64,000 nt of DNA, taken from the NCBI GenBank assembly GCA_002600635.1, contig CP021374.1, positions 62,001 through 126,000 of the forward strand, written 5' to 3'. Made by a program: the position numbers and the translations under genes. Positions 1-8,742 of the stretch are shown one piece after another (the stretch's first letter is position 1; every line of letters starts with the position of its first letter). Source of the stretch: Rhizobium sp. ACO-34A. Lineage in GTDB: Bacteria > Pseudomonadota > Alphaproteobacteria > Rhizobiales > Rhizobiaceae. The notes under the pieces are model-generated. The model ran no database searches. It saw only the letters and a program-made list of their open reading frames with translations, and had not been told where the DNA came from.

Positions 1-368
1 CGGAATTCCTGAAGGTCGCCTATAACGGCCCCGCTGCTCTGGAGGAACTCGTGGCTCACGACAGTTCCGTCGTGATCGGCGTGCTCGGCGGTGGCACCGG
101 CACGCATCGCGACACTTTCGAACTCGTCTGGCAGGCGGAAAAGTTCGGCGCCCGTCTTGCGCTTTTCGGCCGCAAGATCAACATGGCAGAGCATCAGCCC
201 ACCTTCATCAAATGGATGCGTGCCGTGGCGGATGGCGACGCCACGCCCGTTCAGGCCATTCGCGGCTACCACGGCGATCTCGCCAATCTCGGCCTTGCGG
301 CGGACCGCTCTGTTGACGACGATCTGCTGATCACCGAAGAGGTGCTGATGACCGCCGCAGAGCGGTAA
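1..368 (+). CDS. C-terminal part of a TIM-barrel aldolase-like protein (5' end outside window)
   Basis: The reading frame is already open at the left edge (codons from base 3) and runs to the TAA ending at 368, so only about 121 C-terminal residues are seen. The text GVLGGGTGTHRDTFELVWQA followed by an ALFGRKIN segment resembles the C-terminal strands of class I aldolase-like (DeoC/FbaB/LacD) barrels, where a Gly-rich loop binds a substrate phosphate. An internal GTG at 51 is not needed as a start, because coding continues upstream of it. The SorC-type regulator begins 21 bases downstream on the same strand, so this is probably the last enzyme gene of a sugar or polyol operon. The exact substrate cannot be told from this fragment. 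Confidence 0.6.
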   Translation, partial: EFLKVAYNGPAALEELVAHDSSVVIGVLGGGTGTHRDTFELVWQAEKFGARLALFGRKINMAEHQPTFIKWMRAVADGDATPVQAIRGYHGDLANLGLAADRSVDDDLLITEEVLMTAAER

Positions 369-389
369 GAGGGTAACCGGGAAACATCC

Positions 390-1337
390 ATGTACCGACC
401 GCAACATCCGTCCAACAAGATCGTCGCCGAGGTGGCGTGGATGTACTACGTCAAGAACCTCAATCAGGGAGAGATTGCCGATGCGCTCTCCCTGTCGAGG
501 CCGACCGTGATCAGCTACCTGAAGCTGGCCAAGGAGCGGAACATCGTCTGCATCCAGGTCGCTCCGGAGCATTACCGCATCAATGCCATGGCGGATGCGC
601 TGACCGAGAAATATGGTCTGAAGAGCGTGCATGTCGTTCCCGATGACGGGATGCAGGGCGAAATACTGACGCGGGCTGTCTGCGAGGTCGCAGCGCACCA
701 TCTGCCGAATTTCCTCGAAAAGGGCGATGTACTCGGCGTTTCCTGGGGGCAGACCGTTTCCTTCGTCTCGGAATATGTGCCGCACTGGCCGATCGAGGAG
801 CTGACGGTACGCCAGCTTCTCGGGTCCATCGCCAATCCGCTGCTCAGCACATCGGAGAGCTGTACCACCGAAATCGCCCGGCGCCTTGATGCCTACTGCA
901 TCAACTTCAATGCGCCGGCCGTCTGTTCCAGCTCGGCGCTGGCGTCAGCGCTGAAAGCGGAGCCGATCATCCGTGAGCAGCTCGATAATCTGCACAAGTG
1001 CAACAAGTCGATTTTCTCGCTTAGCCCCTGCACGCCGGATACTCATGTGGTGCAGTTCAAGATCGCGACCGTCGAGGAAATCGATGAATATCGGAACCGG
1101 GGCGCAGTCGGCATCATCGCCGGCCGGTTCATCGACGAGGCGGGGCAGGCGGTTCTCGGCGATCTCGATGAACGCATCATCGGCGCCGACCACGATCTCC
1201 TGCGCAAGATGGAAGGGCTGCTCGTGGTGAGCGGTGTCTTCAAGCTCGATGCGGCAAGGGCCGCGCTCCGTGGCGGCTTCGTCGATCATCTCGTCACGGA
1301 TACGAAGATGGCGGAACTTCTCACTTCCACCGATTAG
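390..1337 (+). CDS. SorC/DeoR-type sugar-binding transcriptional regulator
   Basis: The protein has 315 residues, the normal size for the SorC family. The N-terminal 60 residues hold a helix-turn-helix (QGEIADALSLSRPTVISYLK). The rest is the SorC effector domain, related to sugar-phosphate isomerases, with the GDVLGVSWGQTV phosphate-loop-like segment near residue 112. Such proteins bind a phosphorylated sugar or polyol and control the adjacent catabolic operon. It follows the TIM-barrel gene by 21 bases and is probably cotranscribed with it. It faces the DeoR gene that ends at 1358. The family call is firm; the effector is unknown. Confidence 0.88.
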   Translation: MYRPQHPSNKIVAEVAWMYYVKNLNQGEIADALSLSRPTVISYLKLAKERNIVCIQVAPEHYRINAMADALTEKYGLKSVHVVPDDGMQGEILTRAVCEVAAHHLPNFLEKGDVLGVSWGQTVSFVSEYVPHWPIEELTVRQLLGSIANPLLSTSESCTTEIARRLDAYCINFNAPAVCSSSALASALKAEPIIREQLDNLHKCNKSIFSLSPCTPDTHVVQFKIATVEEIDEYRNRGAVGIIAGRFIDEAGQAVLGDLDERIIGADHDLLRKMEGLLVVSGVFKLDAARAALRGGFVDHLVTDTKMAELLTSTD

Positions 1338-1357
1338 TCGTCTCAGGCCTGTTCCGC

Positions 1358-2179
1358 TCAGGCTTCCTGCGATGAAACCGGAACGATGACCAGATTGGCG
1401 CCGCTGTCGTAAAAGCGCTGGCGCTCCTCCATGTCCAGCCCGTCATCCGTAAGGATGGTTCCGACGCGGTCCATCGCGGTGATGCGGTAAAGGGCGCGGG
1501 CGCCGAAGCGGCTGGAATCGGCCATCAGCACCGTCGACGCCGCGGCATCCATCATGGCGCGTTTCGCCTGCACCAGATCCCATGAGGTATCGGAGGCGCA
1601 TTCGCTATCTATGGCCTGCGAGCAGAGGAAAAGCCGGTCGCAGCGAAGGTCGCGGAGAAAGGAAAGTCCCGGTTCCCCGAGCAGTGTGAAGGCGCCTGGG
1701 CGGCAATGGCCACCGGGCACGATCAACCGGATGTGGTTCTTGTTGGCCAGCGTGCCGGCGACGAAGAGGTCGCTGGTGACGACGGTGAGCGGTATGGAGA
1801 GGCCGGCGACGACCTGTGCGAACTGGTGCAGGGTGGAACCGGTGTCGATGAGGATGCTCATATCCGGTTCGAGAAGCCCGGCCGCAGCTTCCGCGATGGC
1901 GCGCTTTTCCTCGACCGCGGTCTGGCGGGCCTGATCTGTGGTCGGTTCGAAGGCTGCGTTGCGGCGAATGCGGACCGCGCCGCCATGGGTGCGCCGGACA
2001 AGTCCCTGGCTGTCGAGCTGGTCGAGATCGCGGCGGATGGTCGAGACGGAAGCGCCCACCAGTCTGGCAAGCTCCTGATTGCTTGCGGCCACGCTGTGTT
2101 CGAACCAGTCGAGAATCTTCTGCCGCCGCTCGGCGGGCAGCATGTCTTCTGCGTTCTGGAATTCGGCCTCGTCAGTCAT
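1358..2179 (-). CDS. DeoR-family transcriptional regulator
   Basis: The protein has 273 residues from the ATG at 2179. The frame is open further upstream, but that part overlaps the terminator and Rid gene and does not look like protein. Residues 10-65 form a winged helix (NQELARLVGASVSTIRRDLD, then a GLVRRTHGGAV wing). The remainder is the DeoR C-terminal sensor fold, with an IDTGST phosphate-binding loop near residue 94, so the ligand is probably a phosphorylated sugar. It lies downstream of the FAD oxidase-Rid unit but behind a strong terminator-like hairpin pair, so it is probably transcribed separately. It may serve either flanking locus. Confidence 0.87.
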   Translation of the reverse strand: MTDEAEFQNAEDMLPAERRQKILDWFEHSVAASNQELARLVGASVSTIRRDLDQLDSQGLVRRTHGGAVRIRRNAAFEPTTDQARQTAVEEKRAIAEAAAGLLEPDMSILIDTGSTLHQFAQVVAGLSIPLTVVTSDLFVAGTLANKNHIRLIVPGGHCRPGAFTLLGEPGLSFLRDLRCDRLFLCSQAIDSECASDTSWDLVQAKRAMMDAAASTVLMADSSRFGARALYRITAMDRVGTILTDDGLDMEERQRFYDSGANLVIVPVSSQEA

Positions 2180-2242
2180 GGCATGTCTCCCCAATGGGGT
2201 CATGCCACCGTCCGGCGCGGATGGCAATGCGCTTGAAAAGGG

Positions 2243-2305
2243 AAACGGGCGAAGCCGAGGCTTCGCCCGTTTGAGATGGCCCGGAGAATTGGGGAAACCG
2301 GGCCA
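2243..2305 (-). terminator. Tandem hairpins downstream of the Rid gene
   Basis: There are two inverted repeats. The arms 2243-2256 and 2259-2272 pair over 14 bases around a 2-base centre. The arms 2277-2284 and 2298-2305 pair over 8 bases. Read on the minus strand, the 14-base stem is followed by a T/C-rich run (GTTTCCCTTTTC). This is consistent with termination after the Rid gene, which ends at 2316, and it separates that gene from deoR. Confidence 0.75.
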
Positions 2306-2315
2306 TTGATTGCGA

Positions 2316-2741
2316 TCAGATGTCGATCTTGACGTATTTCGCCTGGGCTTTGCCGACGCCGCGATAGGCCGTGACTTCGATTTCGACGCGGTATTCGCCG
2401 GCAAGCGGCGTTGCGGTGATCGTCGAGGCCGGGTCGATGCCGCGGAACTTCTCGCCGAGAACGGCCATGACGGCTTCCTTGTCTTCCGCATAGGGAATGG
2501 CGACGCGCGAACGCACGACATCGGCAAGGCTTGCATCGACGGAAGCGAGTGCGGCTTCAATGTTCTTGAAGCACTGCAGGGTCTGCTCGCGGGGATCGGG
2601 CGACATGACGCGGGTCTTGTAGTCGATGCCGGCGGTGTTGGCGACGAAGATCATGTCCCCGACCATGGTGATGCGGGAGTAGCTGGCCTTTTCCTCGTAA
2701 AGGCTGCTGGTCTTGATCTTGACGACCTCGAGTTCACTCAT
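2316..2741 (-). CDS. Rid-family (YjgF/YER057c/UK114) protein
   Basis: The protein has 141 residues. The ATG at 2741 is preferred to the one at 2747 because AGAGGA then sits 6 bases upstream instead of abutting the start. The fold signature is seen in MIFVANTAGID, a QCFKNIEAAL helix, SRVAIPY and the closing EIEVTA strand. RidA proteins hydrolyse reactive enamines and imines made by PLP and FAD amino acid enzymes, which fits a place directly after an FAD amine oxidase. Where RidA has the key arginine (P-A-R-S/T), this protein reads PAST, with Ser at about residue 106. The classical deaminase activity is therefore uncertain and it may belong to an Arg-less Rid subgroup. Confidence 0.85.
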   Translation of the reverse strand: MSELEVVKIKTSSLYEEKASYSRITMVGDMIFVANTAGIDYKTRVMSPDPREQTLQCFKNIEAALASVDASLADVVRSRVAIPYAEDKEAVMAVLGEKFRGIDPASTITATPLAGEYRVEIEVTAYRGVGKAQAKYVKIDI

Positions 2742-2789
2742 GCTCATTCCTCTTGTTTGCCGGCCTCTTGTTTTACCGGACAGTGAAAG

Positions 2790-4106
2790 TCATGCGTCCT
2801 TGCGCAGGCGCTTGAAGCGCTCCATGCGGAAGGGCGCGGGATCGACGCAGGGCTTGGCGCCGGTCACGATGTCGGCCATCAGTGCGCCGGCACCCGGACC
2901 GATGCCGAAGCCGTGGCCGGAAAAACCGGTCGCGAGATAGAAGCCGGGAACGGAGCCGACCGGCGCAATGACCGGCACGGCATCCGGGGTGACATCCATC
3001 AGGCCGGCCCACATCTGGGTGATCTTCGCGCCGCGGAAGACCGGGAAGGCATCGCGCAGATGGTTGACGCCGCCGTTGACGAACCGCATCGACGGATCCG
3101 GATCGAGAATGCGGACCTGTTCGAAGGGCGTTACTTCATCGCTTCTCCAGCTGCGGGCCATCGTCGCCTCGCGAATGAACTGGCCGCCGACACGAAGCGT
3201 CAGCTCTCTCCACGTCTTGATGAGGCTCGGAATGTAATCGCAGAACAGGCGGAAGCTGTCCGGCGTCAGCGGGGCAATGTTTGCGTTGCGCTGGGCAACC
3301 GTGAAACCGCCATCCATCCTTCTGCGGAAGGAGAAGTTGGCCGCACCCACGGGCATGTCCGAAACGCCTTCAACGGAGGAGACACGCGCCACGCTGCCCA
3401 GAACCTTCAGGACAGGAAGGTCGATGCCCATGTTGCCGGCAAAGAGCCGCGACCATGCGCCGCCCGCCAGCACGACGGACGAACAGCGGATCTCGCCGCG
3501 CTCGGTCACGACGCCGCTGACCCGGCCAGCCGACCGCTCGATGGAGCGAACGGCGCAGTTCGTGAGGATGTGCGCGCCCTTGGCTGCGGCTCCCCGCGCC
3601 ATGGCCGGTACGGCGATGAACGGTTCCGCCTTGGCGTCGCTCGGGGTGTGAAGTGCCGCTCGGAATGGCTTTGCCATGCCGGGGATCAGCGTCTTCAGCG
3701 CCTCGCCGGTGACAAGCCGGGAATCGAGCCCAAGCGGGGTCGCGTGCCTCAACCAGTCCTCATAGGCGGCCACATCGGCGTCCGTATCGCAGAGATAGGC
3801 GATGCCTTGCTGACGGAAGCCGGTTTCGCCGTTCACGCGCTCGTTCATGCCGCGCCAGAGGCGCAGGCTTTCGATGGCAAGCGGCAGTTCCACCGGGTCA
3901 CGGCCCATCTGGCGCACCCAGCCCCAGTTGCGCGAGGACTGTTCGGCCCCGATCAATCCTTTTTCGCAAAGGGCGACACTGACGCCACGTTCGACCAGTG
4001 AAAGCGCCGTCGCAACGCCGATGATGCCGCCGCCGATCACCACGACATCTACCTGCGCAGGCAGCTCCTGCGGTGTGACAACAACATCGGGAATAATTCT
4101 GGACAC
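2790..4106 (-). CDS. DAO-family FAD-dependent oxidoreductase (amino acid or opine oxidase type)
   Basis: The protein has 438 residues. AGGAG lies 6 bases upstream of the ATG at 4106. The FAD Rossmann motif GGGIIG is at residues 25-30, followed by EKG and EQSSRNWGWVR (55-65), and the C-terminal FAD-closing segment ATGFSGHGFGIGPGAG. These are DAO-family features of glycine/D-amino acid/opine/sarcosine-type oxidases that oxidise a C-N bond. It aligns without gaps over its first 70 residues with the product of 16867-18198, so the two are clear paralogues. It is followed by the Rid gene after 48 bases, fitting an imine-producing reaction. A candidate promoter lies upstream, so it may head its own short unit. 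The substrate is unknown. Confidence 0.85.
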   Translation of the reverse strand: MSRIIPDVVVTPQELPAQVDVVVIGGGIIGVATALSLVERGVSVALCEKGLIGAEQSSRNWGWVRQMGRDPVELPLAIESLRLWRGMNERVNGETGFRQQGIAYLCDTDADVAAYEDWLRHATPLGLDSRLVTGEALKTLIPGMAKPFRAALHTPSDAKAEPFIAVPAMARGAAAKGAHILTNCAVRSIERSAGRVSGVVTERGEIRCSSVVLAGGAWSRLFAGNMGIDLPVLKVLGSVARVSSVEGVSDMPVGAANFSFRRRMDGGFTVAQRNANIAPLTPDSFRLFCDYIPSLIKTWRELTLRVGGQFIREATMARSWRSDEVTPFEQVRILDPDPSMRFVNGGVNHLRDAFPVFRGAKITQMWAGLMDVTPDAVPVIAPVGSVPGFYLATGFSGHGFGIGPGAGALMADIVTGAKPCVDPAPFRMERFKRLRKDA

Positions 4107-4156
4107 GTCGTGCTCCTGAAATCAAGCGCGTAGGAGGTTTTGCGCTTTGTTGGAAT

Positions 4157-4198
4157 TTTATGGTCGTATATGGCGATTATTGCAAGTGATGAAATCAC
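4157..4198 (-). promoter_or_regulatory. Candidate promoter and small palindrome upstream of the FAD oxidase gene
   Basis: On the minus strand TTGCAA (4180-4185) and CATAAA (4157-4162) are separated by 17 bases. Just upstream, GTGAT-GAA-ATCAC (4186-4198) is a perfect short inverted repeat that could be an operator. The stretch 4107-4259 is AT-rich against its surroundings and shows no gene. The motif match is only moderate. Confidence 0.4.
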
Positions 4199-4259
4199 AA
4201 TGTGGCACTTTTTGGAATATTTTGAACTCTATTTGACGTTTCTGTACCAGAAACGATCA

Positions 4260-4283
4260 GGCGCCGGACGTAATGCCGGCGCC
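4260..4283 (-). terminator. Hairpin after the aspartase-family gene
   Basis: GGCGCCGG (4260-4267) pairs with CCGGCGCC (4276-4283) around an 8-base loop, just beyond the stop at 4291. No clear T tract follows on the minus strand, so termination may be partial. Confidence 0.55.
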
Positions 4284-4290
4284 CGACCGG

Positions 4291-5739
4291 TCAGGAGCGC
4301 CGCATCTCCCGGAAACGTGCAATCAACTGTTCGGTACGTTCGGGATTGGTGAACGCCGAAATGTCGCCGAACAGGAGGTCTGCCTCCTCAACCGTCATGA
4401 GGCCGCGAGCAACCGAGGCGTCCCTGATCGAAAGGTTGTGGGCTGCCGCATGCTTGGCGACCGCGGACGCGGTCGGGTAATCGTAGATCGATGCAAGCGC
4501 GGTGGAGAGCGCCAGCGAACCGGAGGCATCTGCAAGGCAGCGCGCGACATTGACCTCGATGCCGGCTACGCAGCCCTGGACGAAGAGCGGAATGGCGCGG
4601 CACATCAGTCGGACGGATTCACTTACGGCCTCGAGAATGATCGATTCCCAGACGTTGAGGTCCAGCTCGCCTTCCGCCGCCCGCGTCACTGTCGCGTCGT
4701 TCCCGATTACACGGAATGCGACCTGCATCATCATTTCCGGCATGACGGGATTGACCTTGCCGGGCATGATCGAGGATCCAGGCTGCACGGCCGGGAGCAC
4801 GATTTCGGCAAGGCCGGCCCGGGGACCGGAAGACATCAGGCGCAGGTCGGCGGAAAATTTCGACAGCGTGACGGCGGTCGCCTTCAGCGCGGAGGAAACA
4901 TGTATCCAGTGATCGGCGTTCTGCAGCGCGTCGAAAAGGTTGTGCTCGGCGCGATAGGATTTGCCCGTCACGCCTGAGAGTTCCTGAAAGACGGCCGTGC
5001 GGTATTCCGCCGAAGCTCCGAAACAGGTTCCGACGGCCGTCGCCCCGAGCGGCAGGGCAAGGCAGGATTCTTCCAGCATGTGGATGTCGGCGATCTGGCG
5101 TTCGAAAGCCGCGCTATAGCCGGAAAACTGCTGGCCGAGCGTAATCGGCAGCGCATCCTGCAAACAGGTGCGCGCCAGCTTGACGATATCGGCGAAGGCT
5201 TTTTCCTTGTCGAGCAGGACGTCGACCAAGCCGTTCATCTCGGCCTTCAGCGCTGCAAGCTGGCCGCCGATCGCCATCTTCATGGCGGAGGGGATCACGT
5301 CATTGGTGGATTGCCCCATGTTCACATGGGTGTTGGGATGCACAGGATCGGCGCCCTTGCGGCCAGTGAGGATCTCGCTTGCCCGGTTTGCCAGCACTTC
5401 GTTGACGTTCATGTTGGCGGCGGTGCCGCCGCCCCCATGATAGATATCGACCGGAAAATCCGCACGGCGGATCATGGCCGAGTATTCCATCGCTGCCTTC
5501 TCGATTGCCTCGGCAATCGCAGGTTCCAGTCCGCCGGTGCGCAGATTGGCACGTGCTGCTGCCCGCTTGATGGCGACGATCGCGAGGACGAAACCCTCGA
5601 TGTCTGCGATGGTTCGCCCTGAAATCGAGAAATTGTCGACGGCGCGCGCCGTCTGGATGCCATAGGCGAGGTCATCGGGAAGAAGGCGCGTGCCGAGCGC
5701 GTCTTCTTCCATGCGGGTGGCGATGGCAGGCCGGTCCAT
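4291..5739 (-). CDS. Aspartase/fumarase superfamily lyase
   Basis: The protein has 482 residues, close to the 470-480 of aspartate ammonia-lyases. It shows the superfamily signature GSSIMPGKVNP (321-331, catalytic serine loop), the GTAANMNVNEVLANR substrate region (about 105-119) and GQSTNDVIPSA (142-152). These enzymes eliminate ammonia or another amine from a succinate-type substrate to give fumarate. In the third conserved region it reads ARTCLQDA, with Cys where fumarases have His and aspartases Gln, so the substrate may be an N-substituted aspartate or related compound. The stop of the preceding FAD gene is 2 bases upstream, which indicates tight translational coupling within the ABC transporter-oxidase operon. 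Confidence 0.82.
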   Translation of the reverse strand: MDRPAIATRMEEDALGTRLLPDDLAYGIQTARAVDNFSISGRTIADIEGFVLAIVAIKRAAARANLRTGGLEPAIAEAIEKAAMEYSAMIRRADFPVDIYHGGGGTAANMNVNEVLANRASEILTGRKGADPVHPNTHVNMGQSTNDVIPSAMKMAIGGQLAALKAEMNGLVDVLLDKEKAFADIVKLARTCLQDALPITLGQQFSGYSAAFERQIADIHMLEESCLALPLGATAVGTCFGASAEYRTAVFQELSGVTGKSYRAEHNLFDALQNADHWIHVSSALKATAVTLSKFSADLRLMSSGPRAGLAEIVLPAVQPGSSIMPGKVNPVMPEMMMQVAFRVIGNDATVTRAAEGELDLNVWESIILEAVSESVRLMCRAIPLFVQGCVAGIEVNVARCLADASGSLALSTALASIYDYPTASAVAKHAAAHNLSIRDASVARGLMTVEEADLLFGDISAFTNPERTEQLIARFREMRRS

Positions 5740-5740
5740 G

Positions 5741-7057
5741 TCAGCGGTCCGGGCGGTCGATGAAGTCGCGCAGGCGATACCAGCCGGTGAAGACAGGCAG
5801 GAACCACGGCTTGCCCGAATAGAATGGAACGGGCGTAAACTTCTTGCGGTCGAAGGCTGATGGCATGTTCTGCTCGCCGAGGATCTTGCGGGCGGTCTGA
5901 TAGCCGAGATAGGTCATCAGGGCGACGCCGTTGCCGTTGCAGCCCACCGCGAAATCCGTGCCTTCACGCTCGCCGATATGGGCAAGCTTGTCGACGGTCA
6001 TGGCGACGCTACCGACCCATGCATGGGTGACCTTGACGCCGGCAAGTTGCGGCCAGATCGCCAGCATGCGGGCGTAGAGCCGCTTCGCGGCCTGCTTTTC
6101 CGACATTTCGAAAATACCCGGGCGCGAGCCGAACAGCAGACGCGTTCCGTCAGGGGAGGGGCGGGTGTAAATGAGGTCGCGGCGGGTATCGGAGACCATG
6201 CGCGCCTGCGGGATCAGCTCGGCCAGAAGATCGGCGGGAAGCGGTTCGGTCGCGATCTGGTAGCTCTTCACGGGAACGAGCCGCCGGGCGAGTTCCGGCG
6301 AGGTATCGGCGGAGGTGTAGCCATTGGTGGCGACGATCACATTGGTCGCACGGATGGTTCCGCGCGCCGTTGGCACGATCTTCTCGCCATTGGGGCCGTC
6401 CTTCACGATGCCGGCGCGCGCATGCGAGCGCAGCTGAACGCCTGCAGCCTTTGCCCGCTCGCGCAGCGACTGGTGATAGAGGCCGGGATGCAGCCCGCCG
6501 TAATCGTCGATCACCATGCCGCCGTGATAATAGCTGGAGCCGATGGCGGCGCGCTGGTGCTCCCGATCATAGAAGTGCACCTTGACGCCGGTCTTTTCGG
6601 CAAGCAGCGCGCCGTGGCGCTGCAGTGTTTCGTAGTCCTTGGCCGCATGAGCGCCGAAGAAGCGGCCGGTGAGCTTCAGCCCGGCATCCAGCTTCTCGGT
6701 CTCGACCAGCATTTTCAGGTATTCGAAGCTTTCATTGCTCTCGCCGATGAGGCGGGAGACGAGTGCGGGATCGATGCCCTTGATGGCGCCGCCGACCACG
6801 AGCTTCTGTCCGCTCGAAACCATGCCGCCGGAGCGCGTCGAGCAGCCGGAACCGATGCGGTCGCCATCCAGCACGACGACGGAGCGACCCGCGCGCGCCA
6901 TATGGGTCGCGGCGTTCATTCCGGCATAACCGGATCCGATCACCACGACGTCGGCGCGTTCGGGCAGCGGATCGAGATTGGTCTCCGGCTCGGCGCCTTC
7001 CCACCAGTAGGGCGCCTCCTTGAAGTCCTCTGCATAGATATCGTCAAAACGGGACAT
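5741..7057 (-). CDS. PuuB-like FAD-dependent oxidoreductase
   Basis: The protein has 438 residues. The N-terminal YWWEGAEPETNLDPLPERAD region precedes the FAD motif GSGYAG (41-46), and CSTRSGGMVSSGQ follows near residue 75. The C-terminus has VGCNGNGVALMTYLG and ends in a FYSGKPWFLP segment. This pattern is typical of the gamma-glutamylputrescine oxidase (PuuB/OrdL) branch of the DAO family, which oxidises secondary or primary amines. It lies between the ABC ATPase gene (127-base gap with a hairpin) and the aspartase-family gene (2-base gap). It is probably part of the same uptake and catabolic unit. The substrate is not deducible from sequence. Confidence 0.82.
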   Translation of the reverse strand: MSRFDDIYAEDFKEAPYWWEGAEPETNLDPLPERADVVVIGSGYAGMNAATHMARAGRSVVVLDGDRIGSGCSTRSGGMVSSGQKLVVGGAIKGIDPALVSRLIGESNESFEYLKMLVETEKLDAGLKLTGRFFGAHAAKDYETLQRHGALLAEKTGVKVHFYDREHQRAAIGSSYYHGGMVIDDYGGLHPGLYHQSLRERAKAAGVQLRSHARAGIVKDGPNGEKIVPTARGTIRATNVIVATNGYTSADTSPELARRLVPVKSYQIATEPLPADLLAELIPQARMVSDTRRDLIYTRPSPDGTRLLFGSRPGIFEMSEKQAAKRLYARMLAIWPQLAGVKVTHAWVGSVAMTVDKLAHIGEREGTDFAVGCNGNGVALMTYLGYQTARKILGEQNMPSAFDRKKFTPVPFYSGKPWFLPVFTGWYRLRDFIDRPDR

Positions 7058-7147
7058 GATGGCATCGAGCCCGAAGGCTCGCCTTTCATAGAACGCGAGA
7101 AGGCTTGCGCCGCGCAGCGCACGGACCGCCCCTTAAAGTCGAATGCG

Positions 7148-7176
7148 CCGGGCCGACGCTGGAAGCGCCGGCCCGG
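7148..7176 (-). terminator. GC-rich hairpin between the ABC operon and the FAD oxidase gene
   Basis: CCGGGCCG (7148-7155) pairs with CGGCCCGG (7169-7176) just after the ATPase stop at 7185. There is no T-rich tail, so it may be an attenuating or mRNA 3'-end hairpin inside the operon and not a full stop. Confidence 0.5.
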
Positions 7177-7184
7177 TGGCGCGA

Positions 7185-7931
7185 TCAGAGAACCTGACCG
7201 AGGAATTCGCGGGTGCGCGGATCCTGCGGATTGTCGAAGAGTTCGGCAGGCGGCGCGCTTTCAACGATCAGGCCGTGATCGGTGAAGCAGACGCGGTGCG
7301 AAACCTCGCGGGCGAACTTCATCTCGTGGGTCACGAGAATGCAGGTGAGACCGTCGTCCACCAGTTCGCGGATGGTGAAGAGCACTTCCTTGACCGTTTC
7401 CGGGTCGAGCGCTGCCGTCACCTCGTCGAAGAGGATGACTTCGGGCTGCATGGCGAGCGCGCGGGCAATCGCCACACGCTGCTGCTGGCCGCCGGAAAGC
7501 TGGCCCGGGTAGTTGTCAGCCTTTTCGGAGAGGCGAACCTTCTTCAGGAGCTTGCGGGCGCGGTCTTCCACTTCGGCGCGCTCGTGACCAAGCACCTGGA
7601 TTGGCGCCATCATGATGTTTTCAAGCGCGGTGCGGTGCGGGAAGAGATTGTACTGCTGGAACACCATCGCCACCTGGTGGCGCAGCGGCCGCATTGCCTT
7701 TTCCGTCTTCATCTCGTGCACGCGGTGCTCGCCCACGCGGATGAAGCCTTCGTCGACGGGGATCAACCCGTTGATGCAGCGCAGGATGGTCGACTTGCCG
7801 GAGCCGGAGGGGCCGATGATGCACACGGCCTCGCCCTTCTGCACGGTCAGCGAGATGCCTTTCAGAACCTGAAAGTCGCCGAAGGATTTGCGGATGTTGT
7901 CGATCTCGATCAGAGCGTCGGAACGGTTCAT
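7185..7931 (-). CDS. Polar amino acid ABC transporter ATP-binding protein (GlnQ/HisP type)
   Basis: The protein has 248 residues from the ATG at 7931; the longer frame upstream overlaps the permease and is not coding. Walker A is GPSGSGKST (40-48), the ABC signature LSGGQ is at 145-149, and Walker B is VILFDE (165-170) with a following conserved His in VTHE. Size and sequence fit the polar amino acid transporter (PAAT) ATPases, which act as a dimer on the cytoplasmic face of two permeases. Its ATG overlaps the permease stop by 4 bases (ATGA), showing translational coupling. Confidence 0.95.
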   Translation of the reverse strand: MNRSDALIEIDNIRKSFGDFQVLKGISLTVQKGEAVCIIGPSGSGKSTILRCINGLIPVDEGFIRVGEHRVHEMKTEKAMRPLRHQVAMVFQQYNLFPHRTALENIMMAPIQVLGHERAEVEDRARKLLKKVRLSEKADNYPGQLSGGQQQRVAIARALAMQPEVILFDEVTAALDPETVKEVLFTIRELVDDGLTCILVTHEMKFAREVSHRVCFTDHGLIVESAPPAELFDNPQDPRTREFLGQVL

Positions 7932-8740
7932 AGATTGTCTCCTTTGACTGCACGTTCCAGCCGGCGCGCGAAGACCGCGATCGGGTAGCAGTAGGCGAAG
8001 AACAGGAAGAGGATGGTGAGATAGAAATAGACGATGACTCGTTCGCTCTCCATGGCGAGCGACGTGCTCAGGATGGTCAGCACATCCTGGATGCCGGTTA
8101 CCGTTGCGAGCGCTGTTGCGATCATCAGAAGGGCATAGAGGTTCATCCAGCCGGGGATCATGCGGCGCAGGGCCTGCGGCATGATCACGTAGCGATAGAT
8201 CTGGCCGGTGGTATAGCCGAGCGAACGCGCTGCCTCCCACTGGCCGCTATGGATGGACTGCACCGCGCCGCGGATGACTTCCGAGAGGTTTGCACCCGTC
8301 GGCAGCGCCAGACCGATCACGGCCTTGACGAAAGGCGGGAATGATACGGAGACACCGAAGATGCGCATCTCGAAGGGCAGGATGTAGAGCATCGCGAACA
8401 GCAGTACGAGCCAGGGCGAGTTGCGCAGGAAGTTCATCACTGCGAGCGCCGGAAGCCGAATGATCGCGGACCGGGCGAGCGTCGAAAGACCGAGGATCAG
8501 GCCGATCAGCGTCGCCAGAGCCATGGAGGCGATGGACAGGAGGATGTTGAGTGCGAAGCCGCCCTCGACAGGCCAACCCGAACCGGAGCCGGTGAGCAGC
8601 AGCGGAAGACGGGCAAATACCCGCTGCCAGTGCTCGGCGCCGCCGGAGGCCGCGTCGATGCCGACCCAGGCTAGCACAACAGCGACGATCAGCAGCAGGA
8701 CGGCGCGTTTCTTGTCTTCGTAGGAAAGCGGGAAACTCAT
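7928..8740 (-). CDS. Polar amino acid ABC transporter permease
   Basis: The protein has 270 residues with an N-terminal membrane helix (about 13-29) and several more. The cytoplasmic coupling loop is EAARSLGYTTGQIYRYVIMP, typical of HisMQ/GlnP permeases. It is longer than the partner permease through its N-terminal extension, a common arrangement when two unequal permeases form a heterodimer. It lies between the other permease (2-base gap) and the ATPase (4-base overlap). Confidence 0.93.
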   Translation of the reverse strand: MSFPLSYEDKKRAVLLLIVAVVLAWVGIDAASGGAEHWQRVFARLPLLLTGSGSGWPVEGGFALNILLSIASMALATLIGLILGLSTLARSAIIRLPALAVMNFLRNSPWLVLLFAMLYILPFEMRIFGVSVSFPPFVKAVIGLALPTGANLSEVIRGAVQSIHSGQWEAARSLGYTTGQIYRYVIMPQALRRMIPGWMNLYALLMIATALATVTGIQDVLTILSTSLAMESERVIVYFYLTILFLFFAYCYPIAVFARRLERAVKGDNL

Positions 8741-8742
8741 GT

